DNA of 64,000 bases from Myxococcales bacterium. Its GTDB lineage: Bacteria > Myxococcota_A > Polyangia > Polyangiales > Houyiibacteriaceae. This document shows, piece after piece, positions 16,898 through 25,518 of this stretch; position 1 is the stretch's first letter; each line of letters opens with the position of its first letter. The position numbers and the translations under genes were made by a program. The notes beneath the pieces are model-generated. The model saw only the letters and a program-made list of their open reading frames with translations, had not been told where the DNA came from and made no database searches. The stretch covers positions 372,001 through 436,000 of the forward strand of contig JAOTYL010000002.1 of assembly GCA_029861865.1 (NCBI GenBank), written 5' to 3'.

Positions 16898-19459
16898 ATG
16901 CCTCGGCGCCTTAATCGCAGCTGGCTCTGGATAGCAGCCTTCGCGCTTGCCGGTAGCGTCGGTCTAGGCGGCGCGCTGTCGGTGAGAGCCGAGGACCCCC
17001 CACCGAAGCCCGAAGCCCCTGCACCCCAGGAACCAGAGGAGCCAAAAGAGATCTCTCTCGTGGACTTTGCGATTGAAGCCAACGCGGTCGACGAGCGCCT
17101 GTCGCAAATTCAAGCTCGGATCTCCCTCATCGATGTGGTCGACGAGGTGACCAAAGAGCTAGACGCCATCGATACCGAGGTCGACGAGGTTCGAGAAAGT
17201 TTCGAAGCGCTTGCCGACCGCCGAGCGATGAGCTCCGAGCTCAATGTCTTAAGCCTTCGCCTTCAAGAGCTGACCGCGCGAACCGATAGGCAGATCGACC
17301 GGCTCAGCGTCTATGCCACCGAGCTCGAGGAGTTGGCGACCCGGAACGACCAGGACATCGAGCGTTGGACTCGAGCCCTTCGACAAGCGCGAAGACCGTC
17401 GGTTCCGGTATCGGTGCGAAATCGCACCGCCTCGATCCTGGAGGGTCTACGCGCCGGCAGAAAGGAGCTGGAGCAGAAGTCCGGCGAGGTACTCGCACTT
17501 CAATCGCGGGCACTCGACGTTCGCGACGGGGTTCTTACTTCCCAGCAGAACGTCAAGATCGCGCAACGTGAGCAGGTCGACAGCGTCTTCGAGCGACAGG
17601 ATCCCCCGCTTTGGGAACCCGATGCCATCTCGGACAAAGGCGCGGCACGTGTGGGCTATGAGATTGGCCTCTCCGGGACGGCCGTTGCGAGCTACCTGCG
17701 TGAAAAGCGCGGGGTCTTGTTGCTGCAGCTGTTCCTCGTGCTCACCCTCGGATGGCTCCTCGTGCGGGCGCGCGCGGCATTGACGGCACGGATCGACAAA
17801 CGGCAACAGGCTGGGGGCATCCCTTGGGAGGACCGAGCGATGCAAGCGCTTCGGCACCCATGGGCTGCGGCGCTCTTGTTGGGCATTGCCTCGGCTCGTA
17901 TCTTCGATCTAGGCCGGATGGTCGAGATCATCATCCTGACGTGGGTGGTGGCGCTCCCGCTCTGGTTCGTGGTCTACAAGGAGATGGTGCCCGCCAAGTT
18001 CCGTAAGGCACTCGTCGGGCTCGGTTTGCTCGGGACACTCCACATCGTAGTGGCCTTGGTCTCGGGCCGCTCTGGGGCTGAGCGGATCTTGTTATTCGTC
18101 GAATTGGTGGTGGCGTGCGGCGGCGCCCTCTGGCTCATTCGGTTCTTGCGCGAGGTCGACGTTCCGAAGCGCACCCGGCAAGGATTCTGGTTCTCTGTGA
18201 CGAGTCTTTGGGCGAGGCTTGCCCTCCTCATCGCCTCGATCGGCGTAGGCGCAACCGTGGTTGGGTACACCTATTTGGCGGCGGAAGCCGCGACGGCCAC
18301 GATCATCGGCACGATCGTCGCGACCGCCTGGATGGCGGTGGCGCGAATCGGCGAGGCGGTTGTCTCGACGGCGGTGTATATGGGTCGGGCCGATGCCTTC
18401 CGCATGGTGCGGGCGAACCGCGATGTCACCGCACAGACGCTGAGCCGCGTTATACGTCTTTTCGCCACCGCCATGTTTGCATGGTCGTTTGCTGACATCA
18501 CATCGGTCTGGCGGCCCCTTGGACGCTGGCTCGGCCGCGCCCTCTCGGCGGACCTGGGGCTTGGTCTTGCCACCACCGGCGTCACCTTCGAGGACTTTTT
18601 CGCCTTCTTCATCATATTGTGGGTGAGCTGGGTGCTCGCGCGCTTCGTCAGCTTCGTGCTTCGAGAGGAGATCTTTCCTCGGCTTCGGATGGAGCAGGGT
18701 GTGCCTTTCGCGCTGACCACCTTCACCCGCTATGCGATCATCGCGATTGGCTTCGTGGCCGCCATTTCGATTTTGGGCCTTCCGCTCGACAGGGTCACCA
18801 TCGTCCTAGGCGCTCTCGGGGTCGGAATCGGGTTCGGTCTTCAGAACCTCGTCAACGACGTTGTCTCGGGGTTCGTTCTTTTGACCGAGCGGCCCATTCG
18901 GCTTCGGGATAAGGTCCAGATCGACGACATTCTCGGCAATGTGAGCGACATCGGCATTCGTGCAAGCACGATTCGCACCTTCGATGGCGCCGAGGTGATC
19001 GTCCCCAATGGCGACTTGCTCTCCGGGCGGGTCGTCAACTGGACCTTGTCGGCGCCACAACAGCGCGTGATCATCCCAGTGGGCATCGCCTATGGGACCG
19101 ACCCAGCCGAGGTCCTCGGCATCCTGACGAAAGTCGCGGACGCGCATGAAAAAGTCTTTAAAGCCCCGGCGCCGTTGGCGCTGTTTCGCGGTTTCGGTGA
19201 GAGCTCGCTCGACTTCGAGCTGCGCGTGTTCATGGACCCCAAAGATGTATTAGAAGTGCCGAGTGAGTTAACCGTGGCGATCAACGAGGCGTTGAAGGAG
19301 GCGGGGATCGAGATCCCCTTTCCCCAGAGAGATCTGCATCTGCGCGGTGTGCCAGAGGGACTCATTCCCGCTGCCGCTGGCACTGCCGCTGACACTGACA
19401 CTGTCGCTGACACTGACGCTGTCACTGACGCTGTCACTGACACCCGCGCCGACGCCTAG
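16898..19459 (+). CDS. Large MscS-family mechanosensitive channel
   Basis: The product of about 853 residues starts at ATG 16898 (a GTG at 16880 would add six residues). It has a signal peptide (WIAAFALAGSVGLGGALS), a periplasmic coiled-coil region (about 45-230), roughly eight to ten membrane segments, and the MscS pore and beta domain. The pore helix is 'VLGALGVGIGFGLQNLVNDVVSGFVLL', followed by 'RPIRLRDKVQID' and 'VIVPNGDLLSGRVVNWT'. This is the MscK/MscM/YnaI-like long form that releases solutes on hypo-osmotic shock. The MscS domain ends naturally at IPFPQRDLHLRG. About 35 extra residues (AADTDTVADTD and similar) come from the repeat array that replaces the original gene end. Confidence 0.92.
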   Translation: MPRRLNRSWLWIAAFALAGSVGLGGALSVRAEDPPPKPEAPAPQEPEEPKEISLVDFAIEANAVDERLSQIQARISLIDVVDEVTKELDAIDTEVDEVRESFEALADRRAMSSELNVLSLRLQELTARTDRQIDRLSVYATELEELATRNDQDIERWTRALRQARRPSVPVSVRNRTASILEGLRAGRKELEQKSGEVLALQSRALDVRDGVLTSQQNVKIAQREQVDSVFERQDPPLWEPDAISDKGAARVGYEIGLSGTAVASYLREKRGVLLLQLFLVLTLGWLLVRARAALTARIDKRQQAGGIPWEDRAMQALRHPWAAALLLGIASARIFDLGRMVEIIILTWVVALPLWFVVYKEMVPAKFRKALVGLGLLGTLHIVVALVSGRSGAERILLFVELVVACGGALWLIRFLREVDVPKRTRQGFWFSVTSLWARLALLIASIGVGATVVGYTYLAAEAATATIIGTIVATAWMAVARIGEAVVSTAVYMGRADAFRMVRANRDVTAQTLSRVIRLFATAMFAWSFADITSVWRPLGRWLGRALSADLGLGLATTGVTFEDFFAFFIILWVSWVLARFVSFVLREEIFPRLRMEQGVPFALTTFTRYAIIAIGFVAAISILGLPLDRVTIVLGALGVGIGFGLQNLVNDVVSGFVLLTERPIRLRDKVQIDDILGNVSDIGIRASTIRTFDGAEVIVPNGDLLSGRVVNWTLSAPQQRVIIPVGIAYGTDPAEVLGILTKVADAHEKVFKAPAPLALFRGFGESSLDFELRVFMDPKDVLEVPSELTVAINEALKEAGIEIPFPQRDLHLRGVPEGLIPAAAGTAADTDTVADTDAVTDAVTDTRADA
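19369..19456 (+). repeat. CRCTGN hexamer array overlapping the mscS 3' end (right arm)
   Basis: Twelve clean hexamers (CGCTGC, CGCTGG, CACTGC, CGCTGA, CACTGA and so on) run from 19369 to 19440 and decay through 19456. They are read in frame as the C-terminal tail of the channel, and the stop codon lies just beyond at 19457-19459. The orientation is inverted relative to the array at 16728-16847. Confidence 0.92.
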
Positions 19460-19494
19460 CGGAGGACGGGGCTCACCCGCGGCCTAGTGCACTG

Positions 19495-21765
19495 TCAAGG
19501 TACGAAGTCTCGCCGCTCTGGCGTCACCCCCAACGCCTGGAGCTTGGCGGAGTAACGCGCTGCGGCCTTCTCGCGACCGAGTTGCCGATTGTAGTTTCGC
19601 AGCAGCTCCAGGATTTGGAGATTGGCCGGGTAGCGCGCGTGTATCTCGGAGAGGGTTCGGAGCGCAGGGTCTTGCCGGCCCTGATCAAACTGAGCCACGG
19701 CGTAAACGTAGCCGAACCGAATGCTTTCCGGACGAAGCTCATAGGCGCGGGCCAAGTGCTTCATCGCTTCTGCATGACGGCCAAGGCGAATGAGCGCGAG
19801 GCCCAAGGCGTGCTCGACCGTGGGTTGGTCGGCGGCTCTTTGTTGCGCGTCGCGGAGCACGGTTTCGGCATCGTCATTGCGACCGAGGGTTCGGTAGAGA
19901 TCGGCCAGGTTGACATACGCCGCCGTGAAGGTCGGATCGGTGACGATGGCCTCTCGAAGTATCGTCTCAGCCTCTTTCGGATTGCGCTCGATGGCTGCGA
20001 GGTGGGCGAGGTCGACGAGCCCTTCACCGCGGTCGGCGTTGAATGCACGGGCTTGCTCATACTCGGCCTTGGCTCGATCGAGGGCTTGGCGATCGGATAG
20101 CTTCCAATCTCGAGTGTCGCTGCCCAGCAAGGCGGAAACCGCTTCGATGCGGACGGTGCGCACGGGATCATCGAGGAGGGAGACCACGACCTCGGGACGA
20201 AGATCGGGGGGCAAGTCTCTCGCTCCGGCGGCCACCGATCGCCGGACGACCGGGCTCGGGTCACTCGAGGCCCGCATCAGAAGAGCCGGCAGAGCACGCG
20301 AGCGCAGGTTTCGCAGCTCGAGGAGCGCCGTCGCCCGCACGATCGCGGGAGCGGAGCCAGCGGCCAGGAGCTCCACCAGTCCTGTCTCGGCACCGGGTTG
20401 CTGATGGCGTGCCGAGAAGAGCACAGCGGCAAAATCATGGTCAGGTCGCGTATCGAAACGTTTCGCAATCTGTCGTTCCGCCCACGCTGGGGTCTCGTTG
20501 GCGTGACAGTCGGTGCAAGCATCCGGTGCACCGATGATCGCCGAAAGCGCCGGGCGCGGAAGCCCGAAGCGATGATCGCCGCGATCGTCGATCACCATGT
20601 ACGTGCGCTTCGGCATGTGACAGTCGGTGCAGAGACTTCCAGGCGTTCCTGCTTCGTGAAAGGAGTGCTGAGGGCCATCGAACACCTCCGCTTTGTGGCA
20701 GCGGGTACAAAGGGCATTGTCCGCGGCGAGAAGGGTCGCGCTGTGCGGTTCGTGGCAGTCGCTACAAATGACGCCGGCAGCGTACATCTTGCTCTGCAGA
20801 AATGATCCGTAGACGTACACTTCGTCTTTGATCTGCCCGTCGTCGAAGTAGAGACGCTCATCGAGCAGAGCAAGGCGATAGCGATCATGGTAGTCGCGAT
20901 GGTCGCCACCGAGATCGGCACGGCGTGAGTGACAAGGGGCGCAGGTTTCGAGCTCGTCACTCGTTGACCCCGTCGCGAGAACGGCGATGTCAGCGCCATC
21001 GACGAAGCTCCATCGGCGATCGATGAGCGTCGGAAGTCGGCTATCAAAGCCCGTGTTCTTGGCACTTCGTTTAGCCTTGGCGAGCTCGATGTGCTTCGAC
21101 CCAGGCCCGTGGCACGCCTCACACCCAACATTGAGCTCGAAGTACTCGGTCGCGTAGCGCTTGGAGGCGCGGTCGTAGTTCTTCTTCAGCGCGGTCGAAT
21201 GGCAATCGGCGCACGCGTGGTTCCAATTGTAGCTCGGACCCGTCCAATGAAGCGGATCGGCGGGCTCGATGTATTCCTCCGGCTGCAGATGGAACCAGCG
21301 CTGCCCTCCGAGCTCCTTTGGGCGCGTGTCCCAAGCGAAAGGAAAAGCCTGCAGACGTCCGGGCTCGATCTCGACCAGATACTGCTGAAGCGGCGCGATC
21401 CCAAACGTGTACTTCACCGCAAATCGGCCCGGCTGACCGTCGGCGCCCAAAGCCTCTACGAAGAAAGCATCGCCTTCTCGGACAAAGGTTGCGGTCTCGC
21501 CATAGTAGCGCGCCCTCCTCCCGCTGAAATCGCCGAGCACGCTACCGGAGGTCGCGACTTGCATCGCGAGGTCGTGATGCGACCCCACCCAGTCTTCGTG
21601 TGCCTTCTCGTGGCAGGATGCACAAGCTTCCGTGCCCACGTATGCCGGGGCTGTCTCCGCGGTCGGTGCAGGGGGAGATTCGTCGACCGTCTCCGGCTTC
21701 TTCTTGCAACCCAACGAAAGCATGGCGAGCGCAACAAACGGGATCACGATTCGCTCGCCTGTCAT
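19495..21765 (-). CDS. Octahaem c-type cytochrome with HEAT and TPR repeats, lipoprotein
   Basis: The 756-residue protein starts at ATG 21765 with a lipobox LSLGC. An upstream in-frame start would read through the GGGGACTGTCCCC palindrome. Eight CxxCH haem-binding motifs occur in order: CASCH, CADCH, CEACH, CAPCH, CSDCH, CTRCH, CTDCH, CTDCH. They resemble the cytochrome c554/NrfB-like class. Middle residues (about 445-530) look like HEAT repeats (VVRRSVAAGARDLPPDLRPE). The C-terminal third has TPR units (AAYVNLADLYRTLGRNDDAE). It would be exported by Sec and loaded with haem by the Ccm system. A role in extracellular or periplasmic electron transfer is inferred. A second TPR multihaem protein lies at 38 kb. 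Confidence 0.88.
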   Translation of the reverse strand: MTGERIVIPFVALAMLSLGCKKKPETVDESPPAPTAETAPAYVGTEACASCHEKAHEDWVGSHHDLAMQVATSGSVLGDFSGRRARYYGETATFVREGDAFFVEALGADGQPGRFAVKYTFGIAPLQQYLVEIEPGRLQAFPFAWDTRPKELGGQRWFHLQPEEYIEPADPLHWTGPSYNWNHACADCHSTALKKNYDRASKRYATEYFELNVGCEACHGPGSKHIELAKAKRSAKNTGFDSRLPTLIDRRWSFVDGADIAVLATGSTSDELETCAPCHSRRADLGGDHRDYHDRYRLALLDERLYFDDGQIKDEVYVYGSFLQSKMYAAGVICSDCHEPHSATLLAADNALCTRCHKAEVFDGPQHSFHEAGTPGSLCTDCHMPKRTYMVIDDRGDHRFGLPRPALSAIIGAPDACTDCHANETPAWAERQIAKRFDTRPDHDFAAVLFSARHQQPGAETGLVELLAAGSAPAIVRATALLELRNLRSRALPALLMRASSDPSPVVRRSVAAGARDLPPDLRPEVVVSLLDDPVRTVRIEAVSALLGSDTRDWKLSDRQALDRAKAEYEQARAFNADRGEGLVDLAHLAAIERNPKEAETILREAIVTDPTFTAAYVNLADLYRTLGRNDDAETVLRDAQQRAADQPTVEHALGLALIRLGRHAEAMKHLARAYELRPESIRFGYVYAVAQFDQGRQDPALRTLSEIHARYPANLQILELLRNYNRQLGREKAAARYSAKLQALGVTPERRDFVP

Positions 21766-21802
21766 GACGGGCGTTTCTAGCGCGTATCGGAGGATCGAAA
21801 AA

Positions 21803-21815
21803 GGGGACTGTCCCC
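21803..21815. repeat. Dispersed palindrome GGGGACTGTCCCC, copy 2
   Basis: The same core as at 2596 and 31239, here in the longer context TCGAAAAA-core-ATTTTCTC. It lies between two divergent genes (starts at 21765 and 21839), a place where a terminator makes no sense. This argues that the element is a dispersed repeat, or an operator, and not simply a terminator. Confidence 0.8.
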
Positions 21816-21838
21816 ATTTTCTCGGGATATCATGGGGT

Positions 21839-23344
21839 ATGGCCATCACCACCAGCAGCGCAGTGCGTCTCGTTCGATTGCTGGTGGGGATGTTCTTTCG
21901 GCGCGTCGGGGTCGCCGGCACCAATCATGTGCCCGAGACCGGTGGGGGGATTTTGATCGCTTGGCACCCCAACGGTCTCGTCGATCCCGCACTCATCGTC
22001 AGCACATTTCCGAGGCAAGTGGTGTTTGGCGCGCGACATGGCCTCTTCAAATGGCCAATCGTGGGTCAGGTGATGCGTGCTCTCGGGACGGTTCCGATCT
22101 ACAGGGCCGTCGACCTCAAAGACGCAGACGATGAAGCGCGCCGAAACGCGAATCGAAAGAGCCTCGATGCCTTGGCGCAGGCGGTCTGCGAAGGACGTTT
22201 TGCCGCACTATTTCCGGAAGGCGTGAGCCATGACGCCCCTTTCTTGCAAGAGCTGAAAACCGGCGCAGCCCGACTCTACTATCGAGCGAAGCAGCTCAGT
22301 CATCAAGGAGGTGTGCAACCCGTCATCATCCCGGTAGGCCTACACTACGACGACAAGACATCTTTTCGTTCGGACGCGCTCGTCGAGTTCCATGCACCGA
22401 TCGAGTTGACGCCTGAGCTAGACGCGCCGATTCCCGATGACGACGACGAGATGCTTCGGGCGCGAAGCAGCGAGCTCACGGTAGAGCTCGAACCGATTCT
22501 GCAAGAAGTGACGCATGCGACCGAGAGCTGGGAGCTCAACCGACTGATGGGCCGTGTGCGCTCTTTGATGAGGGCGGAGCGCGCCAAGAGGGCGGGGGCG
22601 AATCTGAAGGCACCCGACATGGCCGAGCGCACGCTCGGGATGGCGCGTGTCTGGAGGGCCTACCATGCCCGCGTGAAAACCGATCCAGAGGCTGTCGAGG
22701 CTTTGTTGGACAAGGTGGCCGCGTACGACTCTGCACTCCGTGAGGTCAAGCTCGACGACGATGACCTCGACAAACCGCCGCCGATCGAATCGAAGTGGAT
22801 TCCGCTGCTCCTAGGGCTTCAAGCGGCAGTCGTATTCTTGGTCTTTCCACCTGTTTTGGTCTTGGGCCTGCTGATCAACGTGGGCCCTTACTTCTTGACC
22901 AACCTGGCCTCGAAGCTCGCCGCGAGACAGTACAAGGACACGGCCACCGTCAAGCTGCTCGCTGGCATGATTCTCTTCCCATTGACGTGGTTGACCTTCG
23001 CTCTCTTGGTTGGGCTTGGTCAGATCCAGGTTCACGAATCTTTCGCAGGAATCCCCCGTGCCCCTTGGGCAGCCGGTGTCACGACATTCTTGATCGGCGC
23101 GCTGGGCGGAGCGCTCGCTCTGGTCTATCTCGAACTGGTCGACCGCACCTGGACTTCGATCAAGATCCGCGCAAAGCGCAAATGGGGCGCGACGATCATC
23201 GAACAGCTCTCCCAAGAGCGCGCGGTTCTATTTGAGGCGCTCGAGGACATCAGCCAAGGGCTCGATTTGCCGGGGCGATTACGCGATGACGGCCGGATCA
23301 GCGCGACGCCGGGTTTCGCGTTGGACCGGGATGATATGCCCTAA
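21839..23344 (+). CDS. PlsC-like 1-acylglycerol-3-phosphate acyltransferase family protein
   Basis: The 501-residue protein has the acyltransferase motifs HPNGLVD (H-x4-D, about residue 43), 'GTVPIYRAVD' and 'ALFPEGVSHD'. These are found in glycerophospholipid acyltransferases that put the second acyl chain on lysophosphatidate. The C-terminal half is unusual. It has a helical linker followed by three or four membrane segments (LLLGLQAAVVFLVFPPVLVL, LLAGMILFPLTWLTFALLVGL, AAGVTTFLIGALGGALALVY). The start is ATG 21839, after GGGG. It lies beside the divergent octahaem cytochrome. The acyl acceptor is not known. Confidence 0.82.
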   Translation: MAITTSSAVRLVRLLVGMFFRRVGVAGTNHVPETGGGILIAWHPNGLVDPALIVSTFPRQVVFGARHGLFKWPIVGQVMRALGTVPIYRAVDLKDADDEARRNANRKSLDALAQAVCEGRFAALFPEGVSHDAPFLQELKTGAARLYYRAKQLSHQGGVQPVIIPVGLHYDDKTSFRSDALVEFHAPIELTPELDAPIPDDDDEMLRARSSELTVELEPILQEVTHATESWELNRLMGRVRSLMRAERAKRAGANLKAPDMAERTLGMARVWRAYHARVKTDPEAVEALLDKVAAYDSALREVKLDDDDLDKPPPIESKWIPLLLGLQAAVVFLVFPPVLVLGLLINVGPYFLTNLASKLAARQYKDTATVKLLAGMILFPLTWLTFALLVGLGQIQVHESFAGIPRAPWAAGVTTFLIGALGGALALVYLELVDRTWTSIKIRAKRKWGATIIEQLSQERAVLFEALEDISQGLDLPGRLRDDGRISATPGFALDRDDMP

Positions 23345-23895
23345 CCACCCAGTCCCTTCCAGGGGGTGTCTTCGACCCCGGCGGTGTGGTTGGCGTAGCG
23401 GGCCAGCGTGAACAGCAGATCGCTCAGACGATTGAGGTAACGAAAGATCTCGCCGCGCAACGTTTCCTGCGCGCCAAGTGCCACGACCCCGCGCTCAGCA
23501 CGTCGGCAGACGCATCGCGCAAGGTGGAAGCGGGCCGCACTTTCGCTCCCCCCTGGGAGGACGAACGACTCTAAGGTTGGCGGTCCTTCTTCGTACTTGT
23601 CGATCGCTCGCTCGAGGGTTCGCACTTGGGCTTCTTCAATGAGCGGAAGGCCACCCTTCTTTTTGCGGTCCGCGGTCGACCCGAGCTCCGCTCCCACTTG
23701 GAAGAGCTCGTTTTGGATCTGATTGAGGAGCGCATCGAGGTGAGCGTCGGAAACCGCTACGCGTGCCCAGCCGATCGCGCTGTTGAGCTCGTCGACCTCG
23801 CCATACGCAGCAACGCGGAGGGAGGCTTTGGATACCCTGGCGCCACCGAAGAGGCCCGTCTCGCCTGTGTCGCCTGTCTTGGTGTAGATCTTCAT
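23341..23895 (-). CDS. Cob(I)yrinic acid a,c-diamide adenosyltransferase, PduO type
   Basis: This 184-residue protein converts cob(I)alamin plus ATP to adenosylcobalamin. The PduO family marks are clear: 'KTGDTGETGLFGG' at residues 6-18, 'GEVDELNSAIGWA', and a C-terminal helix with 'RYLNRLSDLLFTLARYAN' that forms the ATP-binding trimer interface. It overlaps the fmt stop by four bases (ATGA) and converges on the acyltransferase gene at 23341-23344. Placement in a def-fmt operon is probably only for joint expression. Confidence 0.92.
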   Translation of the reverse strand: MKIYTKTGDTGETGLFGGARVSKASLRVAAYGEVDELNSAIGWARVAVSDAHLDALLNQIQNELFQVGAELGSTADRKKKGGLPLIEEAQVRTLERAIDKYEEGPPTLESFVLPGGSESAARFHLARCVCRRAERGVVALGAQETLRGEIFRYLNRLSDLLFTLARYANHTAGVEDTPWKGLGG

Positions 23896-24839
23896 GCGTC
23901 GGTCCCTTCATTCGAAAATCGGTCCCCGACTTGGATCCCGCGTCCCGTGGTGAACGCTCGGGCATCCACCCGCTTGCGTCCACTTTCCTGAAGCTCTTGA
24001 ACCTCGATCGTGCCCTCAGTGCAAGCGACGAGAATGCCTTCGGGGTCGAGGGCAATGACTTCTCCGGGGGCCGCCCCTTCCGGATCGAGCGTAGAGTACT
24101 GCGTGCGATACACCTTGATGCGGCGCCCCCCGAGCGTGGTGAACGCCCCAGGCCACGGATTCATCCCGCGAATCTGATCATGGACTTGGCGGGCTGACTT
24201 GTTCCAGTCGATGCGGCCGTGCGCCTTGTCGAGAAGCGGCGCCATCGTGGCCTCGGCGTCGTCCTGCGGTATTGGCATGAGCTCGCCCGCCACGTACCGC
24301 GGAAGCTTCTCGCGCAAGAGCTCGGCTCCCAACTTCGAGAGGCGCTCTCCCAAGCTCGCCGCATCATCGTTGCGTTCGATCGCGGTCGTTGCCCTGGCCA
24401 AGATCGGGCCCGTGTCCATGCCCTCATTCATCTGCATGAGCGTGACCCCGGTCTCGGAATCACCGTGGACGATCGACCATTGAATCGGGGCTGCCCCCCG
24501 CCACCGCGGTAGGAGCGATGCATGCACGTTCACACACCCTGTTCTCGGAGCGTCCAGAACCGCACGGGGCAAGATCCGGCCATAAGCAACCACTACGCCC
24601 ACATCCGCGTCGAGCTCGCGTAGGCTCGCTGCGAACTCAGGTGTCCGGACCTTCTTCGGCTGCCAAACCTCGAGGCCAAGCTCGAGAGCGCGCCGCTTCA
24701 CCGTGGGTTGTCGCATCGACAGTCCCCGCCCCGCCGGTCGGTCCGGTTGGGAGATCACCGCAACGACGTCACTGATCTCGTGCAGGGCTTCGAGGCAGGG
24801 CACCGCAAAGTCGGGGCTGCCGAAGAACACCGACCTCAT
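23892..24839 (-). CDS. fmt: Methionyl-tRNA formyltransferase
   Basis: The 315-residue enzyme formylates the initiator Met-tRNA with 10-formyl-tetrahydrofolate. The N-terminus 'VFFGSPDFAVPCLEAL', the catalytic 'VNVHASLLPRWRGAAPIQW' and 'EGMDTGPIL' are diagnostic, and the C-terminal RNA-binding domain follows. It lies seven bases after the peptide deformylase gene. The two enzymes add and remove the formyl group, and the pair is commonly an operon. Confidence 0.97.
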   Translation of the reverse strand: MRSVFFGSPDFAVPCLEALHEISDVVAVISQPDRPAGRGLSMRQPTVKRRALELGLEVWQPKKVRTPEFAASLRELDADVGVVVAYGRILPRAVLDAPRTGCVNVHASLLPRWRGAAPIQWSIVHGDSETGVTLMQMNEGMDTGPILARATTAIERNDDAASLGERLSKLGAELLREKLPRYVAGELMPIPQDDAEATMAPLLDKAHGRIDWNKSARQVHDQIRGMNPWPGAFTTLGGRRIKVYRTQYSTLDPEGAAPGEVIALDPEGILVACTEGTIEVQELQESGRKRVDARAFTTGRGIQVGDRFSNEGTDA

Positions 24840-24846
24840 CGACCGC

Positions 24847-25362
24847 TCACTGCGCGGCGTCGACCGCGGCCCGTTTGGTCATCGCGCGGTGCACTAGGCG
24901 GCGGCGTAAGACGCTGAGATGATCGATCATCAACTTGCCGTCGAGATGATCATTCTCGTGCTGAATCGCGATCGCCAAAAGCCCGTCGGCTTCGAGCTCG
25001 AAGGGCTTGCCGTCCGGATCGAAGGCGCGCACCTTGATGCGTTCTGCGCGGTCGATGTCTTCACGGATGCCTGGGAAGGAGAGACAACCCTCGTTGAAGG
25101 TGGTTTCCCCTTCGGCTTCGATGATCTCCGGATTGATGAAGACGCGAAGGTCACTCGGCTCGTCTTCCCCTGTCGCGACGTCCACGATGAAAAGTCGCTT
25201 CGAAATCCCGAGCTGGGGAGCGGCCAAACCAACCCCCGGAGCGGCGTACATCGTCTCGGCCATGTCCTCGATCAGCTCGCGCAACTCGGCGTCGAACTCC
25301 TCGACTTCCTTGCCGGGATTGCGGAGACGTTTGTCTGGGTAAAAGAGAATCGGGCGAAGCAA
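24847..25362 (-). CDS. def: Peptide deformylase
   Basis: The metalloprotease removes N-formyl groups from new proteins. All three motifs are present: GVGLAAPQLG, EGCLSFPG and HENDHLDG (HExxH). I set the start at the TTG at 25362, because a perfect GGAGGT lies seven bases upstream (25369-25374 region) and the protein then begins at the usual point, just before LRPILFYPDKRLR. The first ATG in frame, at 25395, adds 11 residues without a ribosome site. The length of 171 residues fits the family. It heads the def-fmt-adenosyltransferase run. Confidence 0.95.
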   Translation of the reverse strand: MLRPILFYPDKRLRNPGKEVEEFDAELRELIEDMAETMYAAPGVGLAAPQLGISKRLFIVDVATGEDEPSDLRVFINPEIIEAEGETTFNEGCLSFPGIREDIDRAERIKVRAFDPDGKPFELEADGLLAIAIQHENDHLDGKLMIDHLSVLRRRLVHRAMTKRAAVDAAQ

Positions 25363-25453
25363 CGTGTAACCTCCGAGCGGCTGGCCGCTCAACACCTTGG
25401 AACGATTGTTTTTTCTAGCGCCCAGGGTGGTCTACCGCAAGATCCTGGGCCAG

Positions 25454-25485
25454 TTGACAGGTGCGTTCCACTAGAACATGTTCTA
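25454..25485 (+). promoter_or_regulatory. Promoter with KstR-type operator before the ketosteroid dehydrogenase-like gene
   Basis: A perfect -35 TTGACA (25454-25459) is followed by the perfect 14-bp palindrome TAGAACATGTTCTA (25472-25485), which covers the -10 zone. The palindrome fits the TnnAACnnGTTnnA consensus of KstR, the TetR-family repressor of steroid catabolism in actinobacteria. The flavoprotein gene starts 33 bp further on. Confidence 0.6.
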
Positions 25486-25518
25486 TTTTCTCGCGAACTT
25501 AGCAGAAGGAGCGCCTTG

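Noticed and set aside
21803-21815. Copy 2 of the GGGGACTGTCCCC palindrome as a terminator
   Set aside because: It lies between two divergent gene starts, so it cannot end a transcript of either gene.
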